Assembly (NCBI GenBank): GCA_003996215.1
Contig: QJPP01005215.1
Span: 1 to 64,000, forward strand
DNA: 64,000 bases
From: Jaltomata sinuosa
Lineage: Eukaryota > Streptophyta > Magnoliopsida > Solanales > Solanaceae
Direction: 5' to 3'
Both the position numbers and the translations under genes were made by a program. Shown one piece after another: positions 22,498-35,080 of this stretch; the first letter of the stretch is position 1; each line of letters opens with the position of its first letter. The notes below the pieces were generated by a model that did no database searches, was not told where the DNA came from, and saw nothing but the letters and a program-made list of their open reading frames with translations.

Positions 22498-23164
22498 TGT
22501 GATGACCCTTCCAGTCAACTTTGCGTTTACGCATTCATTAACTGTTAGAGCCTTCCTGTAAGGGACCTAAGTCATTTATGGCTTGCTGAGACCGGTGGTT
22601 TGGTGCCCTGGTCGTTCATTTGGTTGTTTTGCCCTTTTTCCTATTTTAGAGATTTAACTTAGAATATCATTGACTTTAGTCAACATTCTTAGCTAATATG
22701 CTCAAAATTGAATTCTGACAGTTCTGTTAGCTCTGTAGCGTTGAGTTTAGTCCAATTAGACCTTCAGTTGAGGCTTGCAAACTTTTGGTGTGGGTTTTGT
22801 GTGGTTCCCCTATTTTAAGGCCATTTGGAGTTGAAAATGTAACTTTGGGTGACTTTTGATGATCATAGTGTTGAATTAAAAATCTGACGATTCCATCAGC
22901 TTCAGAATGATGAGATTCGATTGGGAAGGTGGTTGGTTCCGGTTTCGGGTGTGCCAGACTCATTTCGAGCCTTTGGGTTCCTTTTTGTTAGTGTTGACTT
23001 GGGTCAACATTTCTCCAAAACAACCTCGTATGGAAGTTTCATTGATTTCGTTGAGTCCGGAACATCGTTTCCACTCTGTTAGCATTAATGGTTTCTGGAT
23101 ATCAGTTTCTGCTTGTGCCCAGAATGCCCCATTGAGTTTTGGAAAGTTGCAGATTTTCCCTGTT

Positions 23165-23400
23165 GCAGGTGCAGGCATCAAGCCTCAATCGCGATCGCGA
23201 GCCTCACCCTTCGCGACTGCGATGAAGCGCCTAGCACCGTGTTCTTCGCGATCTCATAATTTCCGATCACGATCGCGATGAAGTCCCTCATTTTTTGTTC
23301 TTCGTGACCACGTGGATAACCTTCTTGATCGTGATGGTTTAGCCAGCGTGGTCCTCACGACCGCGAAGGGTCCCTTCATGACCGCGATAAATGACCCATG
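23165..23400. repeat. CpG-rich island in U3 of S2 (CGCGATCGCG-type words)
   Basis: Dense CpG words built on cgcgatcgcg, cttcgcgac and tcacgaccgcgaagg in a CpG-poor setting, ending a few bases before the TATA-like box. Confidence 0.7.
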
Positions 23401-23405
23401 AATAG

Positions 23406-23413
23406 TATATAAG
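23406..23413 (+). promoter_or_regulatory. Candidate TATA box of S2
   Basis: TATATAAG directly after the CpG-rich island and before a pyrimidine-rich stretch, a plausible U3 core promoter position. Confidence 0.5.
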
Positions 23414-25945
23414 CTTTCACTTCGTCTCTTTCATTCAAAAACTCAAATTCTCCATTATTGGCAGCTGAAAACTCGTCTAAACACCGTACTTGATCAATTC
23501 TTGGTGTTGGGTTGCATTTTCCTTCGTCTTAATCATTCCCCCATCATAATTGGTAAGTTCTAACTACTTTAATCCGTCAAATTATCTCTTTCGATTCCTT
23601 AATTGACCCTTGGGTTGGTTGGCTGGTTTGAGCCAATTCTTTGGCTAATTTTCCTCAAAAACCTGAGCATGCACCCCTTGGGGGGTGGTGATCATCGTGC
23701 TCCTGTTCATTTTCGGTTTCAGGTTGCTGGTCCCACGGACCTGCTGGTAACCTGATTTTTGACCCGGCTATAATTGTGGCATTATGGGTATCGTTAGACT
23801 CATTTTAACACTTTACATATGATTTTGTTAGTTTGATCCTTGTTCGGAGCTTATCGGAGCAATTCTGCCCCAGACATCGTCGTTCATACAGCTTGTCATC
23901 ATACAACAGGTAGGTTACAGTCTAAACTCCCTAGACTTAGCATATATTGGATAAAATTGTAGTAGCTAGAATCCTTAGGTTGGGTTATTAAGTTGGCACC
24001 ACAGACCTTGACCGCTTTATTTACGTCTGCTTACGTTTCTTCCTCCGATGTTTGTAGTACTTGCTTGATATGTTTATTCACCCTTGTGGTCCTGTGTGGC
24101 CTTATTGACTCTGGAACATAGAAGGTGGGTTATTGGGAATGTTCGCGAATCCCGAACATAAAATATCCTTCTAGGCTGGTTGTGCTTGCTGAGTAGCTTT
24201 GGAGCCTGTGCAGGGCCGTTAGGTTGATTGTGAGCTGCTGGGCAACTATTTGTGTTGGTCAATCATTTCCATACATATAAAGAGGATTTATCCATGTTTT
24301 ACTATGGTTTTGGCTTTGGGCGTACTAGATTTGTTTTCTAAACTTTGCATGGCCCCGGGGGGCCATTTTCGATGGAAATGATTTGGAGATGGTCTGACTT
24401 ACCTTGTGGATCTTCTTGGGGTAAAAGAAAGTTAAATTATGATTTCTATTACCAGTTTTACTATTAATGCTAGACTCGGCAAGGCCGGGGTGCTAGTTGA
24501 GTTTTCTTACTACTTTGAGATGATTTTAGCCTTGGTCGGACCAAGCACATGAAATGACTTTATACTATTTAAACCCAGTTATGCCTGGGCACCCTTGGAG
24601 GGGTTTTTGAGACATTTTCTACTACTTTAGTCCTGGACAGGGTCTGGGCATGCATATTCAAGATTGTGTCTCTATCTTGAACTCGGACTTGCTTCCAAAT
24701 GACATATTTTGATACTGAGTGTTAGTATAGGGTCCAGGACCTCTATGGACCTTGTCGCTTTGGGCCTGAGGCTTTGGGCTGCGTATGACAGAGGGAGGGT
24801 ATATGGCGCAGTAGAGGTATACGGGCAGTTTCCTTCCATGGAACCTACATGCTGGGCCCGATCGGCACTAGAGGGGGTACATACAAAGATACTATTTCAC
24901 ATGAGATCTTCATGCATCTTATCATTCATTGTTTGAGGCTCCACCCTTATTTGTTGTTTGTCGATTGTACGCTCTGGTAGTATGGGATACCGTAGGGTTT
25001 GTTTTCACTTGTTTGTGTTCCTCGATTGTATCAGCGGCCGGGGGACTATAGGTAGACTCTTGTTATTTATTTACGAAATTGTTCCCTCTTACGACTAGGT
25101 TGATTTGTTTCTAGATTTGAGATTGATATGATTAGTTCGATCTTTGATTTTTGTTTTCCCGAGCATATCTATATATACTCTTCGCTCCCTTTTCCTTATA
25201 CTTAAGGTTAACGGTATACCATCTATTTCTTAAACTTATTATGTATATACTGTTATTGCAAGGATCCCAGGTGCGTTATTTCTTGCTTACACCTGTGCCT
25301 ATTGTGTATGTATTCTACTTTCTAGCCTTGTATGTTGTTTTGTTGACTTCCCTCTGGGCTAGTTCCTGTGTACTTTTCTTTGATTTTTGTGACCACTTGC
25401 TTTTATTCTGTCTGTTACTACGCTTTTATCTTATATGTGCCCAGTCGGCCTATGATACCTACTAGGTACCTTATGATTCACATTTGGTGCTCATACTACA
25501 CTCTACATCTTCAGGTGCACATCCTAGTATGGGCCATCGCGTTAGCTCGTGGAGACTCGTGCGAGGTGATGTTTTTGTGATATTCTAGAGTGAGGGTGAG
25601 CTCTTGGCGATCGAAGCTTAGATTTTAGTTATCATTGATTATGTACTCTATTTATGCTCGGAGATAACTTTGTATATATTATTTTGGACCCTTGTACTCC
25701 TTATGTATATCCGATTCTTATACACTATGATACCAGGTTTTGGGTTTGGTTTAGCTTCCGCACTATATTTATATTACTCCTGTTATCTATTTTATTCATG
25801 TTGTTCCCTTGATTCCGCTTATTAAACTGTTTTCCACTTCGTTTGCTAGCAAGTAACCCATTACTGACCATTTTGGGCTACATGGATTAGTTCGACTACT
25901 AGAAGGTTGTAGGGGCCATCATGACCGAGAAATCGGGTTGTGACA

Positions 25946-25950
25946 AAAAT
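25946..25950. repeat. TSD of S2, right copy (AAAAT)
   Basis: Exact repeat of 22493-22497. Confidence 0.85.
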
Positions 25951-26956
25951 TTATTTTATGGCCAATCAATATATTTGGTTTATTTTCACGAGATTCTGAA
26001 TAAATTTTGAGGGTCCATTAAAAGATTTGGTTGAAGTTTAGTGTGCAGGTTTTGTTGTATTTTGGTGTAGACCTTTTATTCATAATGTTCACAAGGCTCT
26101 TATTGCAATCACAAAATTTGTTCATGGCAAAGAATCTCGATCGTGGTGGGCTATGTCGCAATTGTTTAGAAGGGGTTTAGACAGGTTTGGATCATGTCGG
26201 ATTATGCTTTGCATTTGTTAGGGAAGGCTTTGTCTCTGCGAAAGAGGGTCATGGGTCCAGGTCATCTTTAGTCTTGGTGATGGGGAGGGTCAGGTTTGAA
26301 TTCTCAAAAAAGGACCTGAAAGTGACTATTTTCATTCGAATTTCGATTTTAAAGTTCATAATTCATTTTTTGGACCTTGAAAGCTTGTATTTTGGAAATT
26401 TTAAAGGCATTGTTCTCATTTTAGCTCGGGGTATGATTCTTACATCCCAATTTCCATTTTTATCATTATTCCTCCATTGGTTTCTTGAATTAATTTGTAA
26501 AATAGAATAGAAATTGGGGTTTTTTCCCCAGAGTGGGATTTTTGTATTTCTTCGATCCGAGGACAAATTAATGATCCGTTTTAGCTGATTACAATGTGTG
26601 AGTTCTCAAAGCTATGGGTAAACCATTTTGAAAATAAATTTCTAGAGTCAATGCCAAGGCTCGGGTTGACTTTTTAACCTTTGTTTTAAGATGATTCTTT
26701 TTATGGTAAAATGGGTGTCTACGAACTCGTTTACTCACCTGTGTTCATGAGAATTTTGTTTCGATGAAACTAGTTTCAAAGACCTTTAATTTGATAGATT
26801 CTATGCTATTTAACTCTTTATAGATTAGGAGATATGTGTGTTCAAAGTAAGACCACCTATGAGATTATTTAAAATACTTTCCTATAATAAAATTTTCAAC
26901 TAGAAATTTTGTTTCAACACTTCCTTTGGCCTCTAACTTTAGTTTAACCCTTCAAA
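25951..26956 (+). repeat. LTR-like host fragment right of S2
   Basis: The first several hundred bases resemble the A LTR distantly (ttttcacgagattctgaata, then an ttcacaaggctcttattgc stretch; compare about 63045-63160). After about 26290 I see no clear match. The 107-codon frame at 26187-26510 has no recognisable family. A's 5' LTR starts at 26957. Confidence 0.45.
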
Positions 26957-27237
26957 TGTAATGACCCTCATGGTTATTTTCTAATTTTCATGGACTTTTT
27001 TTACCATTTTAGCCCTTCTTGCAGCTTCTACACTATTTATGTGACTTGTTGAGATTGGTAGCACGCTTCCTGAGATATTTGGTGGGGGGTTTTAGAGGAG
27101 TTTTCCTATTATGGAACTTTTAAAGTTAAAATATTTGACTTTGGTAAACATTCTGAGTAAACGAGTTTGGATATCAATTTCGTCAGCGCCATTAGCTTTG
27201 GAGGATTTACTTTGGGCTAGTGAGACCTTTGTTTTGG
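26957..27237 (+). repeat. A 5' LTR, piece 1
   Basis: Starts TGTAATGACCCTCATGGTTA and matches the 3' LTR from 62599 on. Ends with TTTGG (27233-27237), the left TSD of B. Confidence 0.88.
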
Positions 27238-30200
27238 TGTAATGACCCTTCTGGTCATTCTCGTATTTTCACCTTTCTTGTACTGTTAGAGCATGTTTGT
27301 AGCGGCTCTAAGTCATTTATGACTTGTTGAGACCGATAGTTTGGTGCCCGGGCAGTTTGTTTAGTCTGTTGGGCCGTTCCTAGATTTAGAGCTTCAACTT
27401 TGGAAATCATTGACTTTGGTCAACATTCTTAACTATCATTCTCGGAATTAAATTCTGATAGTTCTGTTAGCTCTGGAGTGAGGACTTTGGTCTAGTTGGA
27501 TCATTGGTCAGGATCCAGGAGTTATTCAGTGTGGAAATATCTCTAATTTTATATTTTAGGCCAGTTGGGCTTGTATGGTTGACTTTGGTCAATATTTAGG
27601 GAAGACAGCCTTGTATGGAAATTCTGTTAGCATCGTTAGCTCCATAACGTCAAGTTTAGACTAGAGGGACCATTCATTCAAGTCTCGAGGCGTCTGGACT
27701 TGATTTCAGCCATTAGGTTCCATTTTGGAAATAGTTGGCCTAAGGTTGATTTTGGGCGTGGGACTCGCTTTTCATTAAATTGACCTTCGATGGAATTTTC
27801 ATCAATTTTGTTTGATCTAGAACGCCATTTTTAGTTGAATAGCTCTGCTCGGTTATGTTCACGGGACCCCAGATGTGTTTTCGAGGGTCCATCGGAGAAA
27901 ATTCTTAGTTGAGGTTTGTTGTTGGCAGCTGGTGCTGTCATGGCACTAGCATAGCCTTTTCACATGTGGTGGCGGCATGCGTTCGCGTAGGCATATGCCA
28001 GCCGCCCCTCTGCCATGCCTTCATGTAGGTGTTGCCCCGACTGCATTCGCAGGCCCGCGTACACGGTATCTTAGCCGAGTTCGTCCAAGGCATTTGCCTG
28101 GCCTTGCCAGTGCTTAGCCTTCGCATGCGCGCTGACTGCTCGCGTTTATGTGCCCATATAGGCGGTTGCCTGCAGTATTTGCATAGGCACGCATGGCAGC
28201 CCTTTAAGTTGTTGTTGTTGTTCTTCTTCTTTCTTCATTTTAAACCAAGAACCCATTTCCTCCATATCTACCAGCTCCCAAACTCCTTATTGCTCCACTT
28301 TTGACCACTAAATTATTGGGGTGTTTTCACCATTTCATCGTGGTCATTCTTCCATCTTATAATCTGGCAAGTTGTTACTAAATTCTGAACTTGTTCATTC
28401 TTTAATTCCTCTCCGTCGTTGTAAATTCTTGTAGCTCAAAATTGGTTGTAGATTCTTCCCTCTTGTTAATTGCATGCTTCGTGGGCTAATTGGAAAAACT
28501 TCCTTGGTTCATTTTCCTCGATTGTGGTAAGTAATTCTTGCCAAATTTCTGGTTTTTCGTTCTTAAATTCCCTTTGGTTTCTTGAATTGTATGGGCTGTT
28601 TCAACTAGATTTTCATGCCCAAATTCTTCAATTTCCGGGGCATGCTCTCCTATGATCATTGTGATTATTTTGTATGCTTTTGTTTTGGTTTTGGATTGTA
28701 GGCCTCGCGGGCCCACATTGGGCCCGAATTTTGACTGAGCTATCCTTATAGAATTATGGGTACCGTTAGTCTTGTATTAACACCTAGATTATTGTGTTGA
28801 TAGTGGTTCGCAATTGGGAGCTTCCTAGAGCAGTTTGAGCCTGGACAACACTATTCCCGCAACTAGTCATCAAACGACAGGTAGTTTGTGGTTTCCCCTA
28901 TCTAGACTCTGCGTATATAAACTACAAATGCTCTAATTAGTATCCTTGGGAGGTTTGTTATAGGTTGGTATCCCAGACCTTGTCCGCCTTTTTGTTTGTT
29001 TATTTCATACGTTATTTATAGTATTCGCGTATTATTATATATTACTCTCGTGGTCCTGTGCGGCCTTGTATTATATATTACTCTCGTGGTCCGTGAGTCC
29101 CGAACTTAGAGCTTTTATCTCAGGCTGGTTATGTCTGTTGTAGAGTTGTTGAGCCTATGCAGGGGTGATGGGAATGTTGTGAGCCACTCTGGGCTAAACT
29201 TATTATCTGCGAGCATAGTCATTCATGAAAAAGGATTTTCTGCATGTTTTACTACTATTTTGACTTCGGGCCAACTATCACCATTTTTTTTCTAAACCTT
29301 GCATGGCTTGAGGGGCTATTTTCGGTATAAATGATGATAAAATGGAATTTTTATGTTGACTGGTGGATTTTCTCGAGATAGAAGTTTGTACTATGAGTTT
29401 CTCAATGGTTTTCTTACTGATTCTAAACTCGGTGAGGCCGAAGCGTTAGACATAATTGATGATGGTTTTAGACTCAGACACGCTCTGGGCACCCTTGAGA
29501 GGGTTATAGAGACACTTATCACTAATTTAGACCAGAATATACTTTGGGCACCCTTGAGAGTATCTTTTGAGAATACTACTACTGTTTTAGACCTGGTTTG
29601 ATTCCGGGCATGTACTACAAGGTTCTGAGTGTTGAGCTACAATTTGAGATTGAGTTAGTATGTGGTCGAGGACCTCTATGGACCCTTTTGTCCCTCGGCA
29701 ACTGACTACAGAGCGATGCATGTGCCAGGAGGAGGGGTGTACGGCGGAGTAGAGGTACACAGGTAGAGTCCTTTCATGGGTCCTGCCTCTACATGGGACC
29801 ATGGGGTACCTAAGAGGAAACATACGGGTTACGTTTGCATCATATCATAATCATGCATTTGGTATTTTAATTCCACCCTTGTTTGTTGTCTGTTCACTAT
29901 ATGCTCCGATTGTATAGGCGGCCGAAGGGTTTGTTTTCAATTGATTGTGTTCCTCGATTGTATAGGCGTCCGTTAGGACTGTAGGTAGATCTTATTACTT
30001 TTGTTGTTTAGTAGCGCTAACTTGGACTTTTGGTACCGATTAGATGAGTGGTTTTAGCCTGTTGAGGCCACCTATATTTGGGACTATAAGTATTGAGAGG
30101 CTAGTGGGTCGCATATTACTGAGATGCGGATTGTGTAGCGTTCCAAGCAGATGTAGGGTTTTGTTTCCCGTTTTATCTTGGCTTGATTAGCATATTAGGG

Positions 30201-31090
30201 CACTTGAGGATTAACTATTCCATCTTAGGCTTTGACTTGTGAGTTGTTTGCATCTATTTTAATCTTGGTATTGAATGTCTTAGGCTTATTTCTATTAGAA
30301 TGTGATTTGTAGTTCGGCTTTGTCTCACTTTCCTTCTTTCACGTTATTTTGAGGTTACCGGTATATCGTCCCTCTCTTTAAATTCTCCTTATATATACTA
30401 TTGTTGCAAGGATCCCAGGTGTGTCCTCTTCCTTCATTCAAATGAGTATCTGTGTATCTGTATCTTCTGTGCTAGCATGTTATTCATGTACTCTTTGTTG
30501 GATTACTCATGTGCTAGCTTCCTTATGCTTCTCCCTTATTTTCTTTGACTATCTTCTTGTATTCTGCTTTTTACGGGTTTTATATTTTATATGTGCTCAG
30601 TTTGCCGATGATGCCTACTGGGTACCTATTGCTTAGCAATTGGTGCTCATACTACACTTCTGCAGTTTTGGGTGCAGATATTAGTTGAGCTTTTTTCGTT
30701 GATTGCATTGAAGACTCGTGCTACTTTTGGGATCTTCGAGACTAGGGTGAGCTCTTGGCGGTCGGGGCTTGACCACATCTCATCTTGTACTGATACTCTT
30801 GTATATTCAGAGACAGTTGTACTTATCATTTATTACTTTTAGAACTTGTATTTTATTAGAAACTTATGTACTCTCGATACCAAGTCTTGGGGTTGGAGTA
30901 GTTTTCTTATATATATTTGGGTTTTTGCTTCCTCTTTGTCTATCTTTATATTCTGCTTCTGCTTATTTCCTGCTTATTGGGTGTGTTGGTTAGGTAGTAG
31001 CCCATTACTGACTGTTCTGGGTTACGAGAATTGGTTCACCTACTGGGGGGTTATAGGTGCCATCATGACTTGAGAAATTGGATCGTGACA
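27238..31090 (+). repeat. B 5' LTR, 3853 bp
   Basis: Starts TGTAATGACCCTTCTGGTCA and ends ggatcGTGACA. GC-rich island at about 27935-28205 with repeated cattcgc/gcgtaggc words, then ccctttaag near 28201. A 36-bp tandem duplication lies at 29034-29092. Open frames inside (for example 29353-29601) have no family likeness. Confidence 0.9.
29034..29092. repeat. 36-bp tandem duplication in the B 5' LTR
   Basis: attatatattactctcgtgg occurs at 29034 and 29070. The 3' LTR copy near 45960 has the block once, followed by unique sequence, so the duplication is private to the 5' LTR. Confidence 0.75.
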
Positions 31091-31093
31091 GCT

Positions 31094-31106
31094 TGGTATC
31101 AGAGCC
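31094..31106 (+). other. B primer-binding site (initiator tRNA-Met)
   Basis: TGGTATCAGAGCC three bases after the LTR end, the same tRNA primer as G1 and D. Confidence 0.92.
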
Positions 31107-31296
31107 TAGGTTTATTGGTATCATGGTATAAAAGCATGTGTCTAAGTAGAGTCTCGTGGATCGGTATGATGATGTCCTTATCCTATCTGTGGGAGGCTGC
31201 AGGGCATTGTAAGGAAAAGTTCCATCTCCTTGTCTCATTATCATGTATTCCTGGATCTATTGACTTCTAAACTTTAGTTGTTTCATTCCTTCTTAG

Positions 31297-32420
31297 ATGC
31301 CTAAGACGAGTTCGACAATAATTGGTGTCGAGGCTTCTATGCCTGTTGCCTCAGTGCTTCCATAAGTACCAGGACTTTAGAGTGAGAGTAGATTGCATCA
31401 GATAGGGGGTGTAGGACCAGCCCAGCCTCTTATTAGATTCATAGCTACCCAGTTCTTTAGGATACCATGGCTAGGACTTTGAGTCCTTCGGTAGGTGTTT
31501 TAGTACCCGGTTCTTTGATCGGTGTTTCAGTTAGGGTTGAGCTTCCTTTTCTTCAACAGGGTTGTTTTCAGTCTTGGGCTACGAGGCGAGGTTTCATAAG
31601 ATGGTTAAATATACTTCCAGGACTGTGCCTTCAGAGTTTGATAGGGTTCATAGCTTTGCTGGAGGTTTTATATCACTGCTCCATTTATCGACCGAGCAAT
31701 TGGTTATAGTTGGGACTACCTTTCTTTAGGTAGTGGCTCATACTTGGGCTATCGAGGGTTTGTACCATGAGTCTTATAGGGGTAGTGCTAAGAGACATCG
31801 TTACCAGGCCAGTTTCAGTTACTCTGCAGGTTTTAGAGGATGGGGGTATAGGGAATGTTGAGCTTAGAGGACATGGTACGTGTCAGATTTTTCAAGGATC
31901 GCTTCCAGGTTGTGTAGGTCATGGTGGCCGGTTAGGTTTGGTGAGATCTCCTTGCCCGTATGTACCCAGTGGGAGCTGTTTTTAGTGTGGTAGTCGTGGG
32001 CAACTTGAAAGGGATTGCCCCACGATTCCACCTTCCAGTTAGAAGGGTCAAAAGATGTTATCTCCCAGGACTTCAGTACCACCAGCTAGAGGTGGAGTGC
32101 AGGGTAGTAGGGGTGGTCCCCAGGTGGTTAGAGGTGGATTTTGGGCCTGTAGTTCAGGTAAGGTTTATTGTTGGTGCGGTGAACATAGGCACTTTGCTAG
32201 GAATTGCCCCATAATCGTGTATCCTGGTCAGCCTGGTTGTTATGATTGTGGAGATATTGGTCACCTTTATTGAGTTTGTACCCGACAAGGAATGGTTGAG
32301 CTTTCATCTTCGGCTACTCAGTCCGGAGTTAGACCCTGTCAGTCTGATGCCCCTCTTTATGGGACAGAGGTAGAGGATCGTGATATTGTTTCTCCAGGTA
32401 TGACTCTGTTTACCTTCAGT
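31297..32420 (+). pseudogene. gag: B gag remnant with zinc-knuckle tail
   Basis: Candidate start ATG at 31297 (MPKTSSTIIGVEASMPVASV), after a leader that resembles A's leader (57436-57638). The capsid part is poorly readable, with many stops. The nucleocapsid tail shows three knuckle remnants: 31977-32018 (CF*CGSRGQLERDCP, stop inside, His changed to Gln), about 32166-32207 (VYCWCGEHRHFARNCP, first Cys spacing disturbed) and 32238-32279 (CYDCGDIGHLY*VC, stop inside). The role would be RNA packaging into particles. Coordinates of the right end are approximate. Confidence 0.75.
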
Positions 32421-35080
32421 TTGTGATAGCCTTGCTCGTGTTCTGATTCTCCCCTTTTTGTGTGTTTGGTTATGTTCTTTCTTGTTGTACTTGTTTAGTT
32501 GACTTACTGTCTAAGTTTGTAGTTTTGTTCGTGTATTTTTAGGTAGGTCATCTCTTTTTAGTAGTGGATAGGGTGAGTTGTCCTTGAGAGGTGTTTTCCC
32601 AAGGTTGTAGATCATGGGTTGATTTGCTAAGCCCACTTCTTATTCATTGTGGTTCTAGGCTTGGTTTGGGTCTCCCTTTTTAGCGGTCCTAGATGGTTGT
32701 TTCCTAGGCCATTATCTAGCGTGGCTAGAGGTCCTTGTATTAGTTCAGTGTGATACCAGTGGTAGTGCTAGAGTTTGAGATCCTGTCTAAAGTTTAGTGG
32801 TGTTGGTTATGCTAGTGAGCATTGGTCGGTTTTGTTTTCTCGGGTGATTTGAATCGACCTTCCTTAGTCGTTGGGTTGCTAAGTTAACAGGTTTGGCCTA
32901 CCCTCGTTATGTTGTATCAAGTGTTGCCAGTAGGAGTTGTGGGAGCTAAGATAATAGCTCCAGGTTGCATTTGAGAGAAAGCATGTAATGTTTGGTATTT
33001 CCTTGAAAAGGGTTTTATTGGGTTTGAGAAGGAGGGTGATGACTCCTTATTCGTGCTTATGTGTTTTAGTAGTTGGCTGAGGTGACGGCTATGAGATTTT
33101 TTGGGTTTGTATGTTGTTGGCATGATTTGACTGACTATTGATTGTAGTAGCTTTTCTTCGATTGTTCCGAGGTTAGAATTCCTTTTTTGTGAGAGATAGA
33201 GGTAGTGGTCATTTTCAGAACTACCTTTGGGGACTCCTCGCATCAGTTGTGATGTTCGGTAAATGATCCAAGCCTTTGTAGCATTTTGGTTTTGGGCAAA
33301 TGGTATGTTCATAGCTTAGCTGAATCCAGTTCCTAAGTGTTCATCGACAGTGTATGGGTCTACACAGAGGTTCGATAGAGGTATTCGTTGCCAACTAGTA
33401 TTGGGTTTAAAAATCATGGGATAGCAAGCTACTCTGAATGGTTCATGGTTGGTTTTTTTCGATTGTGGTTCCTTGAGTTAGAAGGCAACCAATTCGGATA
33501 AGTTAGCTTCCCTATTTTAGTTATGGAATGATAGTTGGCCTTCGACACTTTGTCTTTGGCTAACCTTTGAGCTAGGCTGGAAATTCCAGATTTTAGCGTT
33601 GTTCTAGATAGTACGAGGTTCCTTCTATAATGTTTGGACAGACTCGGCGGAATAAGTTCGAGATTTAGCGATAGTGTACTATGTGTGATCAGATTTTATG
33701 AGTTGAGAATAGTGAGGTTATTATGGGTTCTAATGATACTTTGAGGTTGGTGTTCACCTTTTCATTTCGACGGTTGAAAGCTTGATTAGTTGGTTCTTCA
33801 AGGGTTTTCTATTATGTGGGGTTCCAGTGTTGGTTAGACTAATCCAGTATGGACTAGAAGTTTGGGATGTTGTATGCTTCTGATTTGGTAGTTGGTGTGC
33901 TGATGCAGTAGAATGGTTGAGTTGAGCCAAAGAGGTGAATTGATGGGTTATGCAAATTTTTATAGCTAGATGGAGGCCTTAGACTTCACGCACCCTTTCC
34001 TTGCCTATGAGGTGTTCTGAATCGATATTCGTAGCGTGGTCGACTTTTTTCTGAGTTGAGACTAGTAAGGTGATTTTAGAATTCATATATTATCTGAGTG
34101 TTTGAAGCAGCAGCAGTATTTCCAAGCATTTGGAGCTGGTTAGTGGTTACAGACCTTGTGGTAGGTTACAACACTCTTTGCAGCGTCTTGGTTTTTGCTT
34201 GGGTCATTTGGGCAGGTTGCCCTGGTTTATTCAGTTTCTGTAGTTTCAAACTTGGTGCAGTTCAGCGAAGTTTGGTTCATTCTATAGTCAGAGGGTTCTC
34301 CATTGGCACAGGGTGTTATTGCATGCCTTTCCTAACCCTGGTGTGCAAACTTTATCCAGGTTCAGATGGTTGGTTTAGTTAGGTTCAGTTATCGAGTTTG
34401 ATGTTAGCAAAAAGTGTTTGTTCATTAGTTGATGGTTAGTCGGGACAGGTAGCTCTAGTTTTCGAGGATACTCTATGGGTTGTCATCTTGGATGGCAAGG
34501 CTAGTAAGTTATAGCTTAGCTTGGGTTGAATTTGAGTATAAAGGGGGACTTCCTTCTTGGTGAAGGATAGGCGGGAACCATGGATCTCCGGTGTTTAAGC
34601 TGACGTTCCAAGAGTTGTCTGAATGTTCGACTTATATGAAACTTTTGATGGGTGATCCAAAAGGATTCAGTTCAGGGTAAAGGGTTTTTGCGGTTCAAAA
34701 AGTTCAGTAGTTAGAGTTTTAGGTTGATGGCTTCTTGGTGAACTTGGTTGTGGTTTCAAGGATTCGAGTCCGTGTGTTGATCACCTTGATTCTTTGGTTT
34801 TGGTGTTATGTTGGTACTTCCCGATTGAGATTCTAGAGGTTTAGTTTGGGTTGGTAGATCCTTGGAGTTTTGAAGTTTAAGTTTGAAATCTAGCTTGGTT
34901 AGTAAGGATTTGGACTTAGTAGCTTTTTGTGGCTTCGTTCTATTGGGTGCCATCCAGTTGAGGAGGCTACCCAGGTTTTCTGAGAGAGTAGTGCGAGCTT
35001 TGTGCCCACATTTGTTAAGCCTTTGCTTTTATCTTCTTTCTTGACTTTCGGGGATGAAAGTCCTTTTTAGTAGTGGATGA
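32421..35080 (+). other. B internal region after gag: no recognisable pol
   Basis: About 2.66 kb. I looked for protease, FIDD, RNase H and integrase motifs in both strands and saw none. The longest frame (reverse, 32917-33312, 131 codons) resembles no retroelement protein. The last bases, gaaagtcctttttagtagtggatga, match the pre-LTR motif of A (62570-62598), so the plus-strand priming end is conserved. It could be long-decayed pol or foreign filler. Confidence 0.6.

Larger units (their letters stand above)
22498..25945 (+). mobile_element. S2: solo LTR, 3448 bp, B-like family
   Basis: Starts TGTGATGACCCTTCCAGTCA and ends gggttgTGACA, with exact 5-bp TSDs and no internal region, primer site or polypurine tract. 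It resembles the B LTR (27238-31090) in order and in blocks such as ggatcccaggtgcg near 25262. Solo LTRs arise when the two LTRs of one element recombine. It has a CpG-rich island at about 23170-23400 and a TATA-like box at 23406. Open frames inside it have no family likeness. Confidence 0.9.

Noticed and set aside
22907..23281. 124-codon frame in S2
   Set aside because: Inside a solo LTR and partly in the CpG island; no family likeness.
25151..25580. Hydrophobic frames suggesting membrane proteins (also 30421-30993 and 47367-47881)
   Set aside because: T-rich LTR DNA read in any frame gives Leu/Phe/Tyr-rich peptides; related LTRs have stops in the same places.
32917..33312. 131-codon reverse-strand frame in B
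   Set aside because: No recognisable domain, antisense to the element, no partner copy to show conservation.
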